Part shown: positions 8,801 through 16,152 of the stretch, one piece after another
Layout: each line of letters starts with the position of its first letter
How positions within the stretch are numbered: position 1 is the first letter of the stretch
Position numbers and translations under genes: made by a program
Notes under the pieces: model-generated
Seen by the model: only the letters and a program-made list of their open reading frames with translations
Told to the model about the DNA's origin: nothing
Database searches by the model: none
From: JAAYTD01 sp964472015
Lineage (GTDB): Bacteria; Bacteroidota; Ignavibacteria; Kapaibacteriales; UBA2268
Length of the DNA stretch: 17,200 nt
NCBI GenBank assembly: GCA_964472015.1
Contig: CAYYIP010000029.1
Location: forward strand, 1 to 17,200
Direction: 5' to 3'

Positions 8801-11800
8801 ACCGACCGTTTCCGTAAGTTACGCTTTCCCACCAATTATCTACAGTTGTTGGTACCGCTGTCCAATTAATTCCATCATAAGAATACATAATATTACCTAT
8901 ATATTCTCCAAGATCGTCATCAACACTGCCTCCCACCGCAACAAATAAACCGTTACTGTAGGTAACACTTTCCCAATATGCATCTTCTGGAGATTGCCTA
9001 GATATCCAATCAATACCATTAGATGAAGTCATGATTTGATTATCGCCCACCGCAACAAATAATCCTTTACCGTAAGTGATTCCCATATAAGCAGCACCGA
9101 TAATTCCGGATCTTATTGTCCAAACCATACCATCAGGCGAAGTCATAACTCGACCATTTGTGTCACCTTCAATCGTAACAAATAATCCGTTTCCATAAAC
9201 TACGCCTTGCCATAAACCTGTATGGGTGGTTATTTCGTCCCAATTAATTCCGCCATCTGTTGAGATCATGAAAACACCATCACCAGCAGCACTTCCCGAT
9301 GTGACAACAAATATTCCTCCGCCATAAGTTATATTCATCCAATTTCGATATCTGTCGACAGTTATCGGAGTCCATGTTATTCCGTTATCTGTTGATCGCA
9401 TAAAACGATTTGATCCAGGAGTTGATATGGCAACAAATACACCGTCGCCATAAGCTACGTCCCACCAACGACCATCAGGAGTTATTTGTGGCGTCCAATC
9501 AACGCCATTAGGTGATGTCATAATAACTCCCGGCGTTCCCCAGGCAGATGCGGCAACGAAAACTCCATTTCCATAAGCAATACCGTACCATTCACATTCT
9601 TGTTCATCCATTTGAGCGGCTTGTCCTAAAACCCATGGAGAAATAGATGATGGAAGAGAAACATTAAATGAAGGACACCATACTATTTCTTTTGCTCCAA
9701 TTTCATATTTCATAATATCTAACAATCCATAAAATTCAATTTCACTCACATGAAATTTTAGATTAATTCCAGGATTTGCAGATAGTTTGAACCACGTATA
9801 AATTCCAGGTTTGAATGTAAATTCATTCCAACCATCGGAACTTACATTTAATCCTGTTTGTAAATTTGTCCATATCCCATCATAACCATTTGTACTATTT
9901 TCACTTGTTTGAATTGAAAAATTCTTTAGATTTAAATCAACACCGCCTACTAATTTACCATAAATTTTTACTTTATAAAATAAAGTGATATATGTTGGTT
10001 TAAAAGCAATCCATTGAGTATTTATTGCTTCATTGGGATCGCTTGTCCAACCATCTTCTGTTGATGAATTAAATGCTTTTTCGGCAGTATCATTTCCTTC
10101 GTAAGAACTTTGAAATTTAAGACCATCTGTTATTTTCTCATCAGAAAATATCATAAGTCTTATTCCATAAAATTCAATCTCAGATATTGAAACGGTATTT
10201 AAACTTCCACCGATTGATTTAGTTGTTTCAATAATTTTTAATTGTGAATAACCTTTATTTGAATTTATAATAAATTCTTGCCAAGTATCATTATTTTGAA
10301 TTTGAATACCTGTTTTTATTATTTCCCATTGTAATGTATTTTCATTATATCCCATTAATGAAGCATTTGTTAAATTATCAAGAATTTCTTCATCTTCGAA
10401 ATATTTACTAGGTCCCCAAATTCTAATTTTATGAATAATATTATTATCTAATAAATTAAATATAATTTCTGTCAACGAACCTTCATTTTCTGTTGAAGCT
10501 GATCTCCAATAAGTATTTAAATCTCCATCATGACAATTTTTAGGATCTTTATATAATAAATAAGTTCCAGAAGAAAAAGTTATTGGTATTTTTTTATTAA
10601 TTTCTTCTATTTGTAAAGGTGTCCCTAATATTTGCACATCAAATATTGCCAATGCATAAGCATTTTCATATATTTTTTGTCTTAATCCTAAAATTTTTAC
10701 CCATTTATATTCACCAGATATAGAAAATTCACACCACGTGTTTGTTCCATCAACATTTAAGTCCGTGTCTAAATCATCCCATATTCCATCGGATCCATCC
10801 GTACTATCATTACTTCCTTGGATTTTAAAATTTTTTGGATTTATATCATAATTCATACTTCCAAATGGAATATATTCACCTGAATAAATCTTTATTGTTT
10901 GTAATGAAGATTTTCTATCTAGATCATATGCTAGCCATTCAAAATCGGCAGAAGAGTCAATTTGAGACATCCAAAATGTTTCATTATCATCATCAAAAGC
11001 TTTTCCAGATGATCTTAATAATTTATTATCTTCATCAATATTCATTGAAGATGCATAAGAAAAACCTTTTAAAATAGTTGAATATTCTATTTCTTTTTCA
11101 TATTGCATAATATCTGCGTCATATGATGCTTCTCTTGGTATCCATGTTATTCCGTCAACGCTTGTCATAAAATAATTTCTTTCAGTAATAAAATAATCAG
11201 TACAACTTGATGCACCGGCAAGAAATATTTCAAGTTCAGGAACCCAAACAACCGTTGACCAAATATAATTGGAGGCTATATTTACATATGTCCAATTTAA
11301 ACAATCAGAACTATATGCCAATTTATTTTCTGAAATTGCAACATATCTATTTAAAGATGGAGAGTATGTTAATTTTTTCCAATAACCATTTGAAGGGCTA
11401 CTTAAAGAACCATTATCCCATGATTCAAATAAATTTTCAGTTTCACTTACTCCTTCTTCACCAAATTCTTCTGGTGTTTCTATTTGATATGATTCATCTA
11501 TTTCTTCTGGTTTAAATATATCTAAAAATAATACACCATTTTTCCAAGATAAATTAACATGAGAATTATTATTATCATTCAATAATGAAATAATTGGAGA
11601 TTTATCTATAGAAGGTATTGATTGAGTATTCATTTTAAAAATAGAATAAAGATAAAAATCTTCAACTGGAATAAAAGATGCAATTTCTTCTGTTTGAGCA
11701 TTTTCAGGAGAAGAAAAAGCAACTAATCTTAAAGATTTATTTTGACTTAAAGGATTATTTGTAAAATCCCAATCAGATACAGCATATGTTTGACCTAAAT

Positions 11801-13991
11801 TTGTCCAACCGTCTGATCTTCCATCACCTTCGAAATTTTCTTGAACTATTATATTTTGTAAAAATTCTTCAAATCTGTCATAAAGTAAAATATTTGCAGA
11901 AGGTTTATTAAATGAATTATAATTAGAAGCCAATAATAAACCATGATCTTGAAATAAGAAGAAATTTTCTAAAGATGTTTCATTATTAGTTGATTCAAAT
12001 ACTTTTTCCCATATTGTTATTTCAGGTAACATATCAACAGAATAAATAAAACTATCAATGGAAGAATCTTCGGTTGAAATCTGTTGACCTATAATTAAAG
12101 TGGTTAATAAAGAATTAGGAAAAACCATTATATCTTTATATGTTAATTCTCTAGGTAAAGGTAAATTATACCAGGTTAAAAGATCTTCTTCATGAGAATA
12201 TATATTATCTTTACTTATTACGAAAAACATTTTTAAATGTGAAAAATATCTTATTTTATATAAAGATTCTAAAGATCCTACAGGAAATGTAATTCCACTA
12301 TTTGACCAAATTAATCCATCTTCAATATTACCAGAACTTTGTAACATATTTATTCCGTAATCATTTAAACCAACAATAATAAAAGTATTAAAATGTGAAC
12401 TCCAAGCTACATCTTTCCAAATTTGATTTATGTTACAATCATTAATTATTCTTGTTTCCCAATCTGTGCCATTTTCGCTAATGATATATTTATCACCTTG
12501 AACGGATAAACCAAAGAAAACTCCAAATTCTTTATTCCATAAAATTTTTGTTAATTTTATTCCATATCCATAATCATCAACAATAGAAATAGGTGTCCAT
12601 GTAAAACCATCTTCACTTATTGCAATTGTTTGTTGATTTAACTCAGAAATTACATTTTCTCCAATTTTATTTACAGCAACAAATAATTCTAATTCTGGAG
12701 ACCATGTAATATCAGACCAATCAAAACTTATTGTTTCATCATTATTATTTTCTCCAACAACGGGTGAAGGATGAGATATCCAAGTTATACCATCAATACT
12801 TGTTGCAAATGAATTAATATCCGATGAAGATTCTCCAACAGCGACAAATAATTTAAGTTTTGGACTAAAAGCTATAGATTTATATGAATTAATTTTTGAA
12901 GATGAAATTTTTTTCCAACTTGTATCTTCAATAATTGTAGGAGGAGGGGGAACACTTCCAATAGGTTTATTATCAATAAAAATATTATCGATAAGAATTT
13001 CTCCTGATCTCAATGCTCCAAAAGATAATTTACTAACTAAAAAATCATTAGGACAAGAAATATGTTCATCTTCTAATAAATTAAATATGGGATTTTCAGG
13101 TTTTTCAGGAGTTGTACTTAAATAAACTAAAATATTTTCTCCAGTTTCACCTTCAATCCACATATGAAAAACAGTATCTGTAGGAAAATTTGGATAAATA
13201 ATAGTTTCTGTAGCCCAATTTCCTAATATAAATCTTAATGAACCATTTATACATCCTATTCTTGCTTGTAATACTCCTAATGGAGAATAAATATAACAAA
13301 TTTGAGATATTACTTCAGGTACAGAAGAATTTTCAAGTAAATTAAACATCATATAAGAATAAAAATTAGTCAAACCTTCTTCTGAAATTGTTGCTTCAAC
13401 ATATCTCGATGAACTTTCTTCTGCTTTAATTCTTAATGATTTATTTCCATATAAAGGATTAACTGTATAATCCCAATCAACAATTCCTAAACCTGCATTT
13501 TCTGTCCAATTTTCAGGTCTTCCTAATTTTTCAAATTCTTCACTGAAAGTATATGTTACAGGTATAATTTCTTCATATTCAACATTAATAATTTTTAATA
13601 ATAAATAATCATTTTCATTAAAGAATTGTCTTTGAGAAGGTTTTAAAATTATTATATTTGCTTCAGGTGGTGGCATTCTTTTGACATATGAATATTTAAT
13701 ACATATATAATATTTTCCAGATTCATCAAAAGGAATACCTTGCTCATAAAAATTAGGATTTCTTAAATCAATTTCTTGATCTTCATTAATTGATATCAAT
13801 ACATCATCTTTAAAACAAGATCCTTTTTTTATAGTAATTGTCACGGGAGATGTTCTTATTACTTTAATAGGATCACCTGAATTTAATGAATTTTGATTAT
13901 GGCTTATCATTCTCGTTAATTTATTTACAACATTACTATTATATTCAGCATATGGATTCACAGTACAATTATATGAAATAATATTTGACAT
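5889..13991 (-). CDS. Giant modular tail fibre / receptor-binding protein (2,700 aa)
   Basis: It starts at the ATG at 13991 behind AAGGAG and ends with TAA. Approximate domains are: 1-150 N-terminal virion-attachment part; 150-345 lectin-like (LamG/ConA-like) domain A; 353-710 beta-propeller 1 with blades of the type W-SPELELFVAV...S.DG.TW; 715-850 first half of lectin-like domain B; 858-1940 insert made of propeller 2 interrupted by three discoidin (F5/8C)-like domains (980-1415) and seven YGNG repeats (1465-1745); 1945-2030 second half of lectin B; 2030-2450 beta-rich shaft; a GSSGGGG hinge; a further module (about 2480-2600); and 2605-2700 a gp53-like tip with TQGYQMLDSGIKIVWG and FPYAFPNRCTSVVAS. 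Asp-box motifs (STDNGITW, STDGGINW) are visible, but I see no sialidase FRIP motif, so binding rather than cleavage is likely. The Tfa gene follows at once. The role is attachment to surface glycans. Confidence 0.88.
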   Translation of the reverse strand: MSNIISYNCTVNPYAEYNSNVVNKLTRMISHNQNSLNSGDPIKVIRTSPVTITIKKGSCFKDDVLISINEDQEIDLRNPNFYEQGIPFDESGKYYICIKYSYVKRMPPPEANIIILKPSQRQFFNENDYLLLKIINVEYEEIIPVTYTFSEEFEKLGRPENWTENAGLGIVDWDYTVNPLYGNKSLRIKAEESSSRYVEATISEEGLTNFYSYMMFNLLENSSVPEVISQICYIYSPLGVLQARIGCINGSLRFILGNWATETIIYPNFPTDTVFHMWIEGETGENILVYLSTTPEKPENPIFNLLEDEHISCPNDFLVSKLSFGALRSGEILIDNIFIDNKPIGSVPPPPTIIEDTSWKKISSSKINSYKSIAFSPKLKLFVAVGESSSDINSFATSIDGITWISHPSPVVGENNNDETISFDWSDITWSPELELFVAVNKIGENVISELNQQTIAISEDGFTWTPISIVDDYGYGIKLTKILWNKEFGVFFGLSVQGDKYIISENGTDWETRIINDCNINQIWKDVAWSSHFNTFIIVGLNDYGINMLQSSGNIEDGLIWSNSGITFPVGSLESLYKIRYFSHLKMFFVISKDNIYSHEEDLLTWYNLPLPRELTYKDIMVFPNSLLTTLIIGQQISTEDSSIDSFIYSVDMLPEITIWEKVFESTNNETSLENFFLFQDHGLLLASNYNSFNKPSANILLYDRFEEFLQNIIVQENFEGDGRSDGWTNLGQTYAVSDWDFTNNPLSQNKSLRLVAFSSPENAQTEEIASFIPVEDFYLYSIFKMNTQSIPSIDKSPIISLLNDNNNSHVNLSWKNGVLFLDIFKPEEIDESYQIETPEEFGEEGVSETENLFESWDNGSLSSPSNGYWKKLTYSPSLNRYVAISENKLAYSSDCLNWTYVNIASNYIWSTVVWVPELEIFLAGASSCTDYFITERNYFMTSVDGITWIPREASYDADIMQYEKEIEYSTILKGFSYASSMNIDEDNKLLRSSGKAFDDDNETFWMSQIDSSADFEWLAYDLDRKSSLQTIKIYSGEYIPFGSMNYDINPKNFKIQGSNDSTDGSDGIWDDLDTDLNVDGTNTWCEFSISGEYKWVKILGLRQKIYENAYALAIFDVQILGTPLQIEEINKKIPITFSSGTYLLYKDPKNCHDGDLNTYWRSASTENEGSLTEIIFNLLDNNIIHKIRIWGPSKYFEDEEILDNLTNASLMGYNENTLQWEIIKTGIQIQNNDTWQEFIINSNKGYSQLKIIETTKSIGGSLNTVSISEIEFYGIRLMIFSDEKITDGLKFQSSYEGNDTAEKAFNSSTEDGWTSDPNEAINTQWIAFKPTYITLFYKVKIYGKLVGGVDLNLKNFSIQTSENSTNGYDGIWTNLQTGLNVSSDGWNEFTFKPGIYTWFKLSANPGINLKFHVSEIEFYGLLDIMKYEIGAKEIVWCPSFNVSLPSSISPWVLGQAAQMDEQECEWYGIAYGNGVFVAASAWGTPGVIMTSPNGVDWTPQITPDGRWWDVAYGDGVFVAISTPGSNRFMRSTDNGITWTPITVDRYRNWMNITYGGGIFVVTSGSAAGDGVFMISTDGGINWDEITTHTGLWQGVVYGNGLFVTIEGDTNGRVMTSPDGMVWTIRSGIIGAAYMGITYGKGLFVAVGDNQIMTSSNGIDWISRQSPEDAYWESVTYSNGLFVAVGGSVDDDLGEYIGNIMYSYDGINWTAVPTTVDNWWESVTYGNGRFVAVSSKGMNRVTTCDFTSETSGDSFIAGTDRLQISENGINWKNLDVEIPNIKSLISIESDSSIMGISSDFSNPIFYFKIDPELGNIYEKLTTPNRDWIDLTYNPNDNLIVIISEKDGYSLISNDLGFTWDEYQLPILPNQMWKKIIWSPELKLFVAFGQGISQTNIMTSPDGIEWTLKSNSHNFEDVIWISQLNKFAGLSFVGLNNYSLINSDFYIRLSLNKAYYIWLECPIDNDVKLYLNTKAVKPENPIFDLLSKSQTFESTINKISLKAKAGMDIILDDIIAKNIPINSYPVIYYFEDDESSIIDYGPLYILNIHDIDEENNRLVNFSKTRVQRIVDPEIFDEIRDPGRIVFSSLLNCYLFGLLDKWVPMLGDEIIIDTTNCVINDLVYISNEDLTAYPAIANDNLKLAIGYVKSIGVFGRVCIKGEFTGILETDLNINIGDSLYLSSKEEGKITNVPTINGYKQLLGTSLDIHGKLYISNFDNTHGNSGWSPPIKLNFDIDQTPYVYGNWENILTKGLKVKTNIKNLNEIYGTIINSVYESGDITKINIFWEAIPPSYSFIQYSLINENLLPDNIPIMVTQALFTITKENINSTIIFEVSSNATLSLINANNVIPGSWLLIKNNSNYTVTITGQTINDNPSGTIILYKHDEILLFSDEIKWHGKIFSDRPKTNIITSTKTIQDYDVNSVNLIKANQAIQITLPEASNKPTGSWLKLFNISTGAATLTNDIDSTILYQNQSIELYSNSGKWQKPDMGSSGGGGIVWGTVTGSTYTYNFTSVPPVNTLYPGLTVAFKSDRNSVPRDAGLGLIGSNYINVCGLGNKPLMVKSSTEVRDIRAKDFFSNQTVVAVYNGTNFLILNTPLSHNALYGINSTTQGYQMLDSGIKIVWGFRSMTVGEAGVKVITFPYAFPNRCTSVVASQRNVINYWYANEIFITNVTKNNFTIGIMHNGVVKINHFNYIAIGN
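8731..9600 (-). repeat. Seven YGNG propeller repeats, GC-richer block inside the fibre gene
   Basis: Residues about 1465-1750 of the fibre contain seven tandem repeats of roughly 40-50 residues with the core YG[NDGK]G-x-FV-[AVT] followed by MTSPDGxxW. The cores are AYGNGVFVAA, AYGDGVFVAI, TYGGGIFVVT, VYGNGLFVTI, TYGKGLFVAV, TYSNGLFVAV and TYGNGRFVAV. The blades of the same protein outside this block use a different core (SPELELFVAV). Counted 60-base lines inside the block are 45-50% G+C (9541-9600: 27/60; 9421-9480: 30/60), against 13/60 at 8161-8220. Confidence 0.8.
9701..11115 (-). other. Discoidin-like cassette flanked by a 20-bp near-repeat
   Basis: Three consecutive F5/8 type C-like domains occupy fibre residues about 980-1415. 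Each has the pattern K-x-F-x-I-Q-x-S-x-S-[TD]-N/DG...GIW...L ending in a V/I-S-E-I-E-F-Y-G strand (clear in domains 2 and 3). The bases at the two ends match at 19 of 20 positions: 9701-9720 tttcatatttcataatatct and 11096-11115 tttcatattgcataatatct, encoding DIMKYE and DIMQYE. The flanking repeat suggests insertion by duplication of a blade edge. Confidence 0.6.
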
Positions 13992-14031
13992 TTAAAATTT
14001 TATCTCCTTAATGGAATTGTTAAATTTATTT

Positions 14032-14754
14032 TTAAATTAAGTTATATTTTTTTAGTTTTATTATTACATCATCAACTGATGGTCTTTTTTCTTCAAATTC
14101 AATAATTATCCAACCATTTTCTTTTAAAATTCTATTTCTATATTCTCTTTCATAATCTTTATTATGCCATATTACATTTATAAATTCTAAATCGATTTTT
14201 TTTGAAGGGATTATAATATCTGAAATAAATTTATATGCAACATAATTAGTTATTGTGGATATTTTAATAAATTGATTAGGTTTTACATCTTTAAATATTG
14301 TCAATAAATAATTTAAAATTTCTTCTTTTGTACTTAAAGTTTTAATTGGTTCTTTTATTTTTTTATTTATAAAAAGATCTAACTCTTTTAATTTTTGTGT
14401 AATTTTTTCAGATAATTGTTCGTCAATAACAGGAACTTTATCTAAATTTATTTCTTTTACTTCTTCTTTTGTATTTTCTTTTACTTCTTCTGTTTTTTTC
14501 TCTTTATTTTTATGATAATCTAAAAGATTATTCTTTCTTCTTATTGATGTATTTTTTGCAACTAATTCTGCATCTGGAAATTTATTTCTGTATTCTTCAA
14601 TATTCATATTATGTATCTTTTTTAAATGAGAATTAGTTATAATTTTAAATTTTTTATTACAAATACGACAAATAACATATTCATCATTTTCATCATTCTT
14701 TGTTTCATTATAATTGATATCCTTAATTGTTTCTTCTCTATATTCTTCTGTCAT
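14032..14754 (-). CDS. Ros/MucR-type zinc finger fused to a Vsr-like nuclease; possible homing endonuclease (240 aa)
   Basis: It starts at the ATG at 14754 behind AGGAAGGA and ends 41 bp before the fibre ATG. Residues 29-48 hold C29-x2-C32-x10-H43-x4-H48, followed by NMNIEEYRNKFPDAELVA, the layout of Ros/MucR-like DNA-binding fingers in phages. Residues 70-130 are a charged linker with a Lys/Glu-rich coiled-coil look. Residues 170-240 match the Vsr-like/PD-(D/E)XK core register: D179-III-P-SKK-I-DL-E190-F...W196-H197, then the R-N-R-I-L-K-E-N-G-W-I-I-I-E-F-E strand. The common NG after the catalytic Glu-aromatic pair is replaced by IN. Known phage proteins with this core include free-standing homing endonucleases and nicking enzymes. 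The position next to the fibre fits that idea. DNA cleavage and its target are inferred. Confidence 0.6.
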   Translation of the reverse strand: MTEEYREETIKDINYNETKNDENDEYVICRICNKKFKIITNSHLKKIHNMNIEEYRNKFPDAELVAKNTSIRRKNNLLDYHKNKEKKTEEVKENTKEEVKEINLDKVPVIDEQLSEKITQKLKELDLFINKKIKEPIKTLSTKEEILNYLLTIFKDVKPNQFIKISTITNYVAYKFISDIIIPSKKIDLEFINVIWHNKDYEREYRNRILKENGWIIIEFEEKRPSVDDVIIKLKKYNLI

Positions 14755-14958
14755 AATAAGTATTCCTTCCTTTAATTTATAATTTAGTTTTTGTTCTAAT
14801 ATAAAACGGTTTTTAAGATATTTTTTAAATTTATTCTTATTATTCTTACATTATTCTATAATAATCTATATATATTAATTAATGAAGTAAAAAATAGTGA
14901 ACTGGAACCATTCTTAATTTTTTTTTAGATCAAAAAAAAGAAAAAAGGAGAATTATTC
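14755..14958. promoter_or_regulatory. Divergent intergenic region with candidate promoters
   Basis: This 204-bp gap separates the leftward structural block from the rightward accessory block, so it should carry promoters for both. A consensus TATAAT lies at 14857-14862 on the plus strand, with no convincing -35 box. On the minus strand only a weak TATATT near 14800 was seen. No T4-type late promoter (TATAAATA) was found here. A nine-T run (14918-14926) and an eight-A run (14932-14939) just before the AAAAAAGGAG site could pair weakly. Confidence 0.4.
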
Positions 14959-15141
14959 ATGAAAGTAAAATGGCAAGTTGAAGATGGTTATTGTGGTAGA
15001 TCAAGACCTCATGAAACAATTATAGATGATACAGAATTGGAAGAATGTGAAACAGAAGAAGAAATAGAAGAATTAATAGAAGAAAGAATTAAAGAAGATT
15101 TTAATCAAAAAATAAGTTGGTATGAAATTAGTCGGAGATAA
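14959..15141 (+). CDS. Small acidic phage protein (60 aa)
   Basis: The ATG at 14959 follows AAAAAAGGAGAATTATTC, a strong ribosome binding site, and the gene ends with TAA. It opens with MKVKWQVEDGYCGRSRPHET, then a very acidic helix (DTELEECETEEEIEELIEER), then NQKISWYEISRR. Short proteins with this start (VKW-x-V-DGY-x-G-x-SRPH) recur in many phages as a conserved domain of unknown function. It is the first gene of the rightward operon, and its final codons supply the GGAG used by the next gene. No biochemical role is known to me. Confidence 0.75.
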   Translation: MKVKWQVEDGYCGRSRPHETIIDDTELEECETEEEIEELIEERIKEDFNQKISWYEISRR

Positions 15142-15149
15142 TAATTTTT

Positions 15150-15530
15150 ATGTTTGGTAAATATAATCATTATATTAAAGTAGCTATTAATGAAAGTAAA
15201 AAAAGTGATTATAAAGTTAAATTAGGAGCTGTTATATTTGATAAAAAGAAAATTATTTCAATCGGATATAATTCTTTAAGAAATTATAGAAAACTTCATC
15301 CTAAATATCAAGCATGGAAAGGATCAATTCATGCAGAAATTGATGCTATTTTAAAATCAAGAAAAGATCTTAAAGGTTGTACAATGATTGTTATAAGAAT
15401 TAATAACAGTGATGAATTGAGAATGGCAAAACCTTGTAAAAAATGTATGAAATATATTAGAGATGTAGGTATTAAAAAAATAATATATTCAATTTCAAAT
15501 TATCCTTATCTAGAATGCATTAATTTATAA
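15150..15530 (+). CDS. Cytidine/deoxycytidylate deaminase family protein (126 aa)
   Basis: It starts at the ATG at 15150, 8 bp after the upstream stop. The nearest GGAG lies inside the end of the previous gene, about 12 nt away, so the two are probably translationally coupled. The zinc site is complete: H61-A62-E63 (HAEIDA) and P95-C96-x2-C99 (PCKKC). The fold signature includes LGAVIFDKKKIISIGYN (25-41) and a late beta strand IKKIIYSIS. In this family the Glu activates a zinc-bound water to deaminate a cytosine-type base, commonly dCMP to dUMP for dTTP supply in phages. At 126 residues it is shorter than typical dCMP deaminases, so the substrate (nucleotide or other cytosine) is not certain. 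Confidence 0.85.
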   Translation: MFGKYNHYIKVAINESKKSDYKVKLGAVIFDKKKIISIGYNSLRNYRKLHPKYQAWKGSIHAEIDAILKSRKDLKGCTMIVIRINNSDELRMAKPCKKCMKYIRDVGIKKIIYSISNYPYLECINL

Positions 15531-15544
15531 AAGGAGAATGTGGT

Positions 15545-15757
15545 ATGGATTCTGAGAAAACAATCAATCTTGAATATTTAGGTGTTTGTAAGTTTCAAGG
15601 ATTAAAATTAATTAATGTTTTAATCAATGGAAAGAAATATTCTTATGCTCCACAAGGTATTGAAATAGATTTTGTTAAAAGAAAATTAATCAAAATGATG
15701 CGATATTCTCACGGAAAATCATTAAATTGGTTGAAAAAAATATCTGTAAAATATTAA
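15545..15757 (+). CDS. Unknown small basic phage protein (70 aa)
   Basis: The ATG at 15545 is 8 nt after AAAAGGAG. An earlier ATG in the leader runs into TGA after five codons and is rejected. The gene ends with TAA at 15757. The protein is basic. It has two beta-type stretches (INLEYLGVCKFQGLKLINVL, INGKKYSYAPQG) and a helical C-terminus (KRKLIKMMRYSHGKSLNWLK). The final SHGKSLNWLKK resembles C-termini of other small phage proteins of unknown role. It is the last gene before the palindrome at 15782-15807. Confidence 0.6.
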   Translation: MDSEKTINLEYLGVCKFQGLKLINVLINGKKYSYAPQGIEIDFVKRKLIKMMRYSHGKSLNWLKKISVKY

Positions 15758-15781
15758 AAAAGTCGACTAAGTTAGTAAAGT

Positions 15782-15807
15782 AAGGATAATAATTAATTAT
15801 TATCCTT
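15782..15807 (+). terminator. Perfect 26-bp palindrome, probable terminator
   Basis: AAGGATAATAATT (15782-15794) is followed directly by its exact complement (15795-15807). Outer arms (GTTAGTAA on the left, TTACTAAAC on the right) can extend the pairing past a 3-nt bulge. The plus strand continues with a short T run (CCTTTT). It lies between the stop at 15757 and the next ribosome binding site, so a terminator or attenuator is the simplest reading. A dimeric-protein binding site is the alternative. Confidence 0.6.
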
Positions 15808-15847
15808 TTACTAAACTTTTAACACAAAACCTACAGAAGGAGAAATT

Positions 15848-16129
15848 TTGAAAAAAGAAGAAGATGATCTTTTAAAAAATATTAGAAAACTTGTATCATT
15901 AATATGTAATTCAAAACCCGAAACTACAATAAAAGGTGAAATTGAAAGTTTAGCTTTTTTAATTGGTCATGATCCAATTGTAATAAATGATAGTAAATGT
16001 TATTTTACTATAGACGAAGACAATCCCATTGGATCAATATTTAACAAAGATGATAACATATTCATTTGTCAAAATTGTGGTGCAAAACATGAATTAGGTA
16101 ATTATGAGATTGTTAAAAAACGAAAGTAG
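15848..16129 (+). CDS. Unknown small protein with CxxC motif (93 aa), TTG start
   Basis: It starts with TTG at 15848, 5 nt after AGAAGGAG. No ATG occurs in the frame, so TTG is the only plausible start. It ends with TAG, unlike the TAA used by nearly all genes to the left. The first 50 residues are helical (EEDDLLKNIRKLVSLICN). A beta-rich part carries C at DSKCYF and a CQNCGAKHELG motif near residues 76-86, which looks like half of a zinc ribbon. The other cysteines (about 20 and 52) could complete a site. Its family is unknown. It begins a second rightward unit after the palindrome. Confidence 0.65.
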   Translation: MKKEEDDLLKNIRKLVSLICNSKPETTIKGEIESLAFLIGHDPIVINDSKCYFTIDEDNPIGSIFNKDDNIFICQNCGAKHELGNYEIVKKRK

Positions 16130-16152
16130 ATTTAAAAAATGGGAGGTTCAAA

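Noticed and set aside
5889..13991. Fibre as an active sialidase
   Set aside because: Asp-box motifs and propeller blades are present, but no FRIP motif or arginine triad could be identified. These repeats are also common in non-enzymatic binding proteins.
5889..13991. Diversity-generating retroelement acting on the fibre
   Set aside because: No reverse transcriptase or template/variable repeat pair was seen in the window. The near-repeats found are domain duplications, not adenine-mutated copies.
14918..14939. T9/A8 hairpin before the first rightward gene as a terminator or riboswitch
   Set aside because: A stem of only A-T pairs with a tiny loop in AT-rich DNA is weak and expected by chance. 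No recognised riboswitch core is present.
16127..16135. TAG recoded as glutamine, as in some AT-rich megaphages
   Set aside because: Reading TAG through would extend the 93- and 123-residue proteins only to a nearby TAA (2 and 11 codons), but the long structural genes contain no in-frame TAG in over 3,800 codons, so there is no evidence of recoding.
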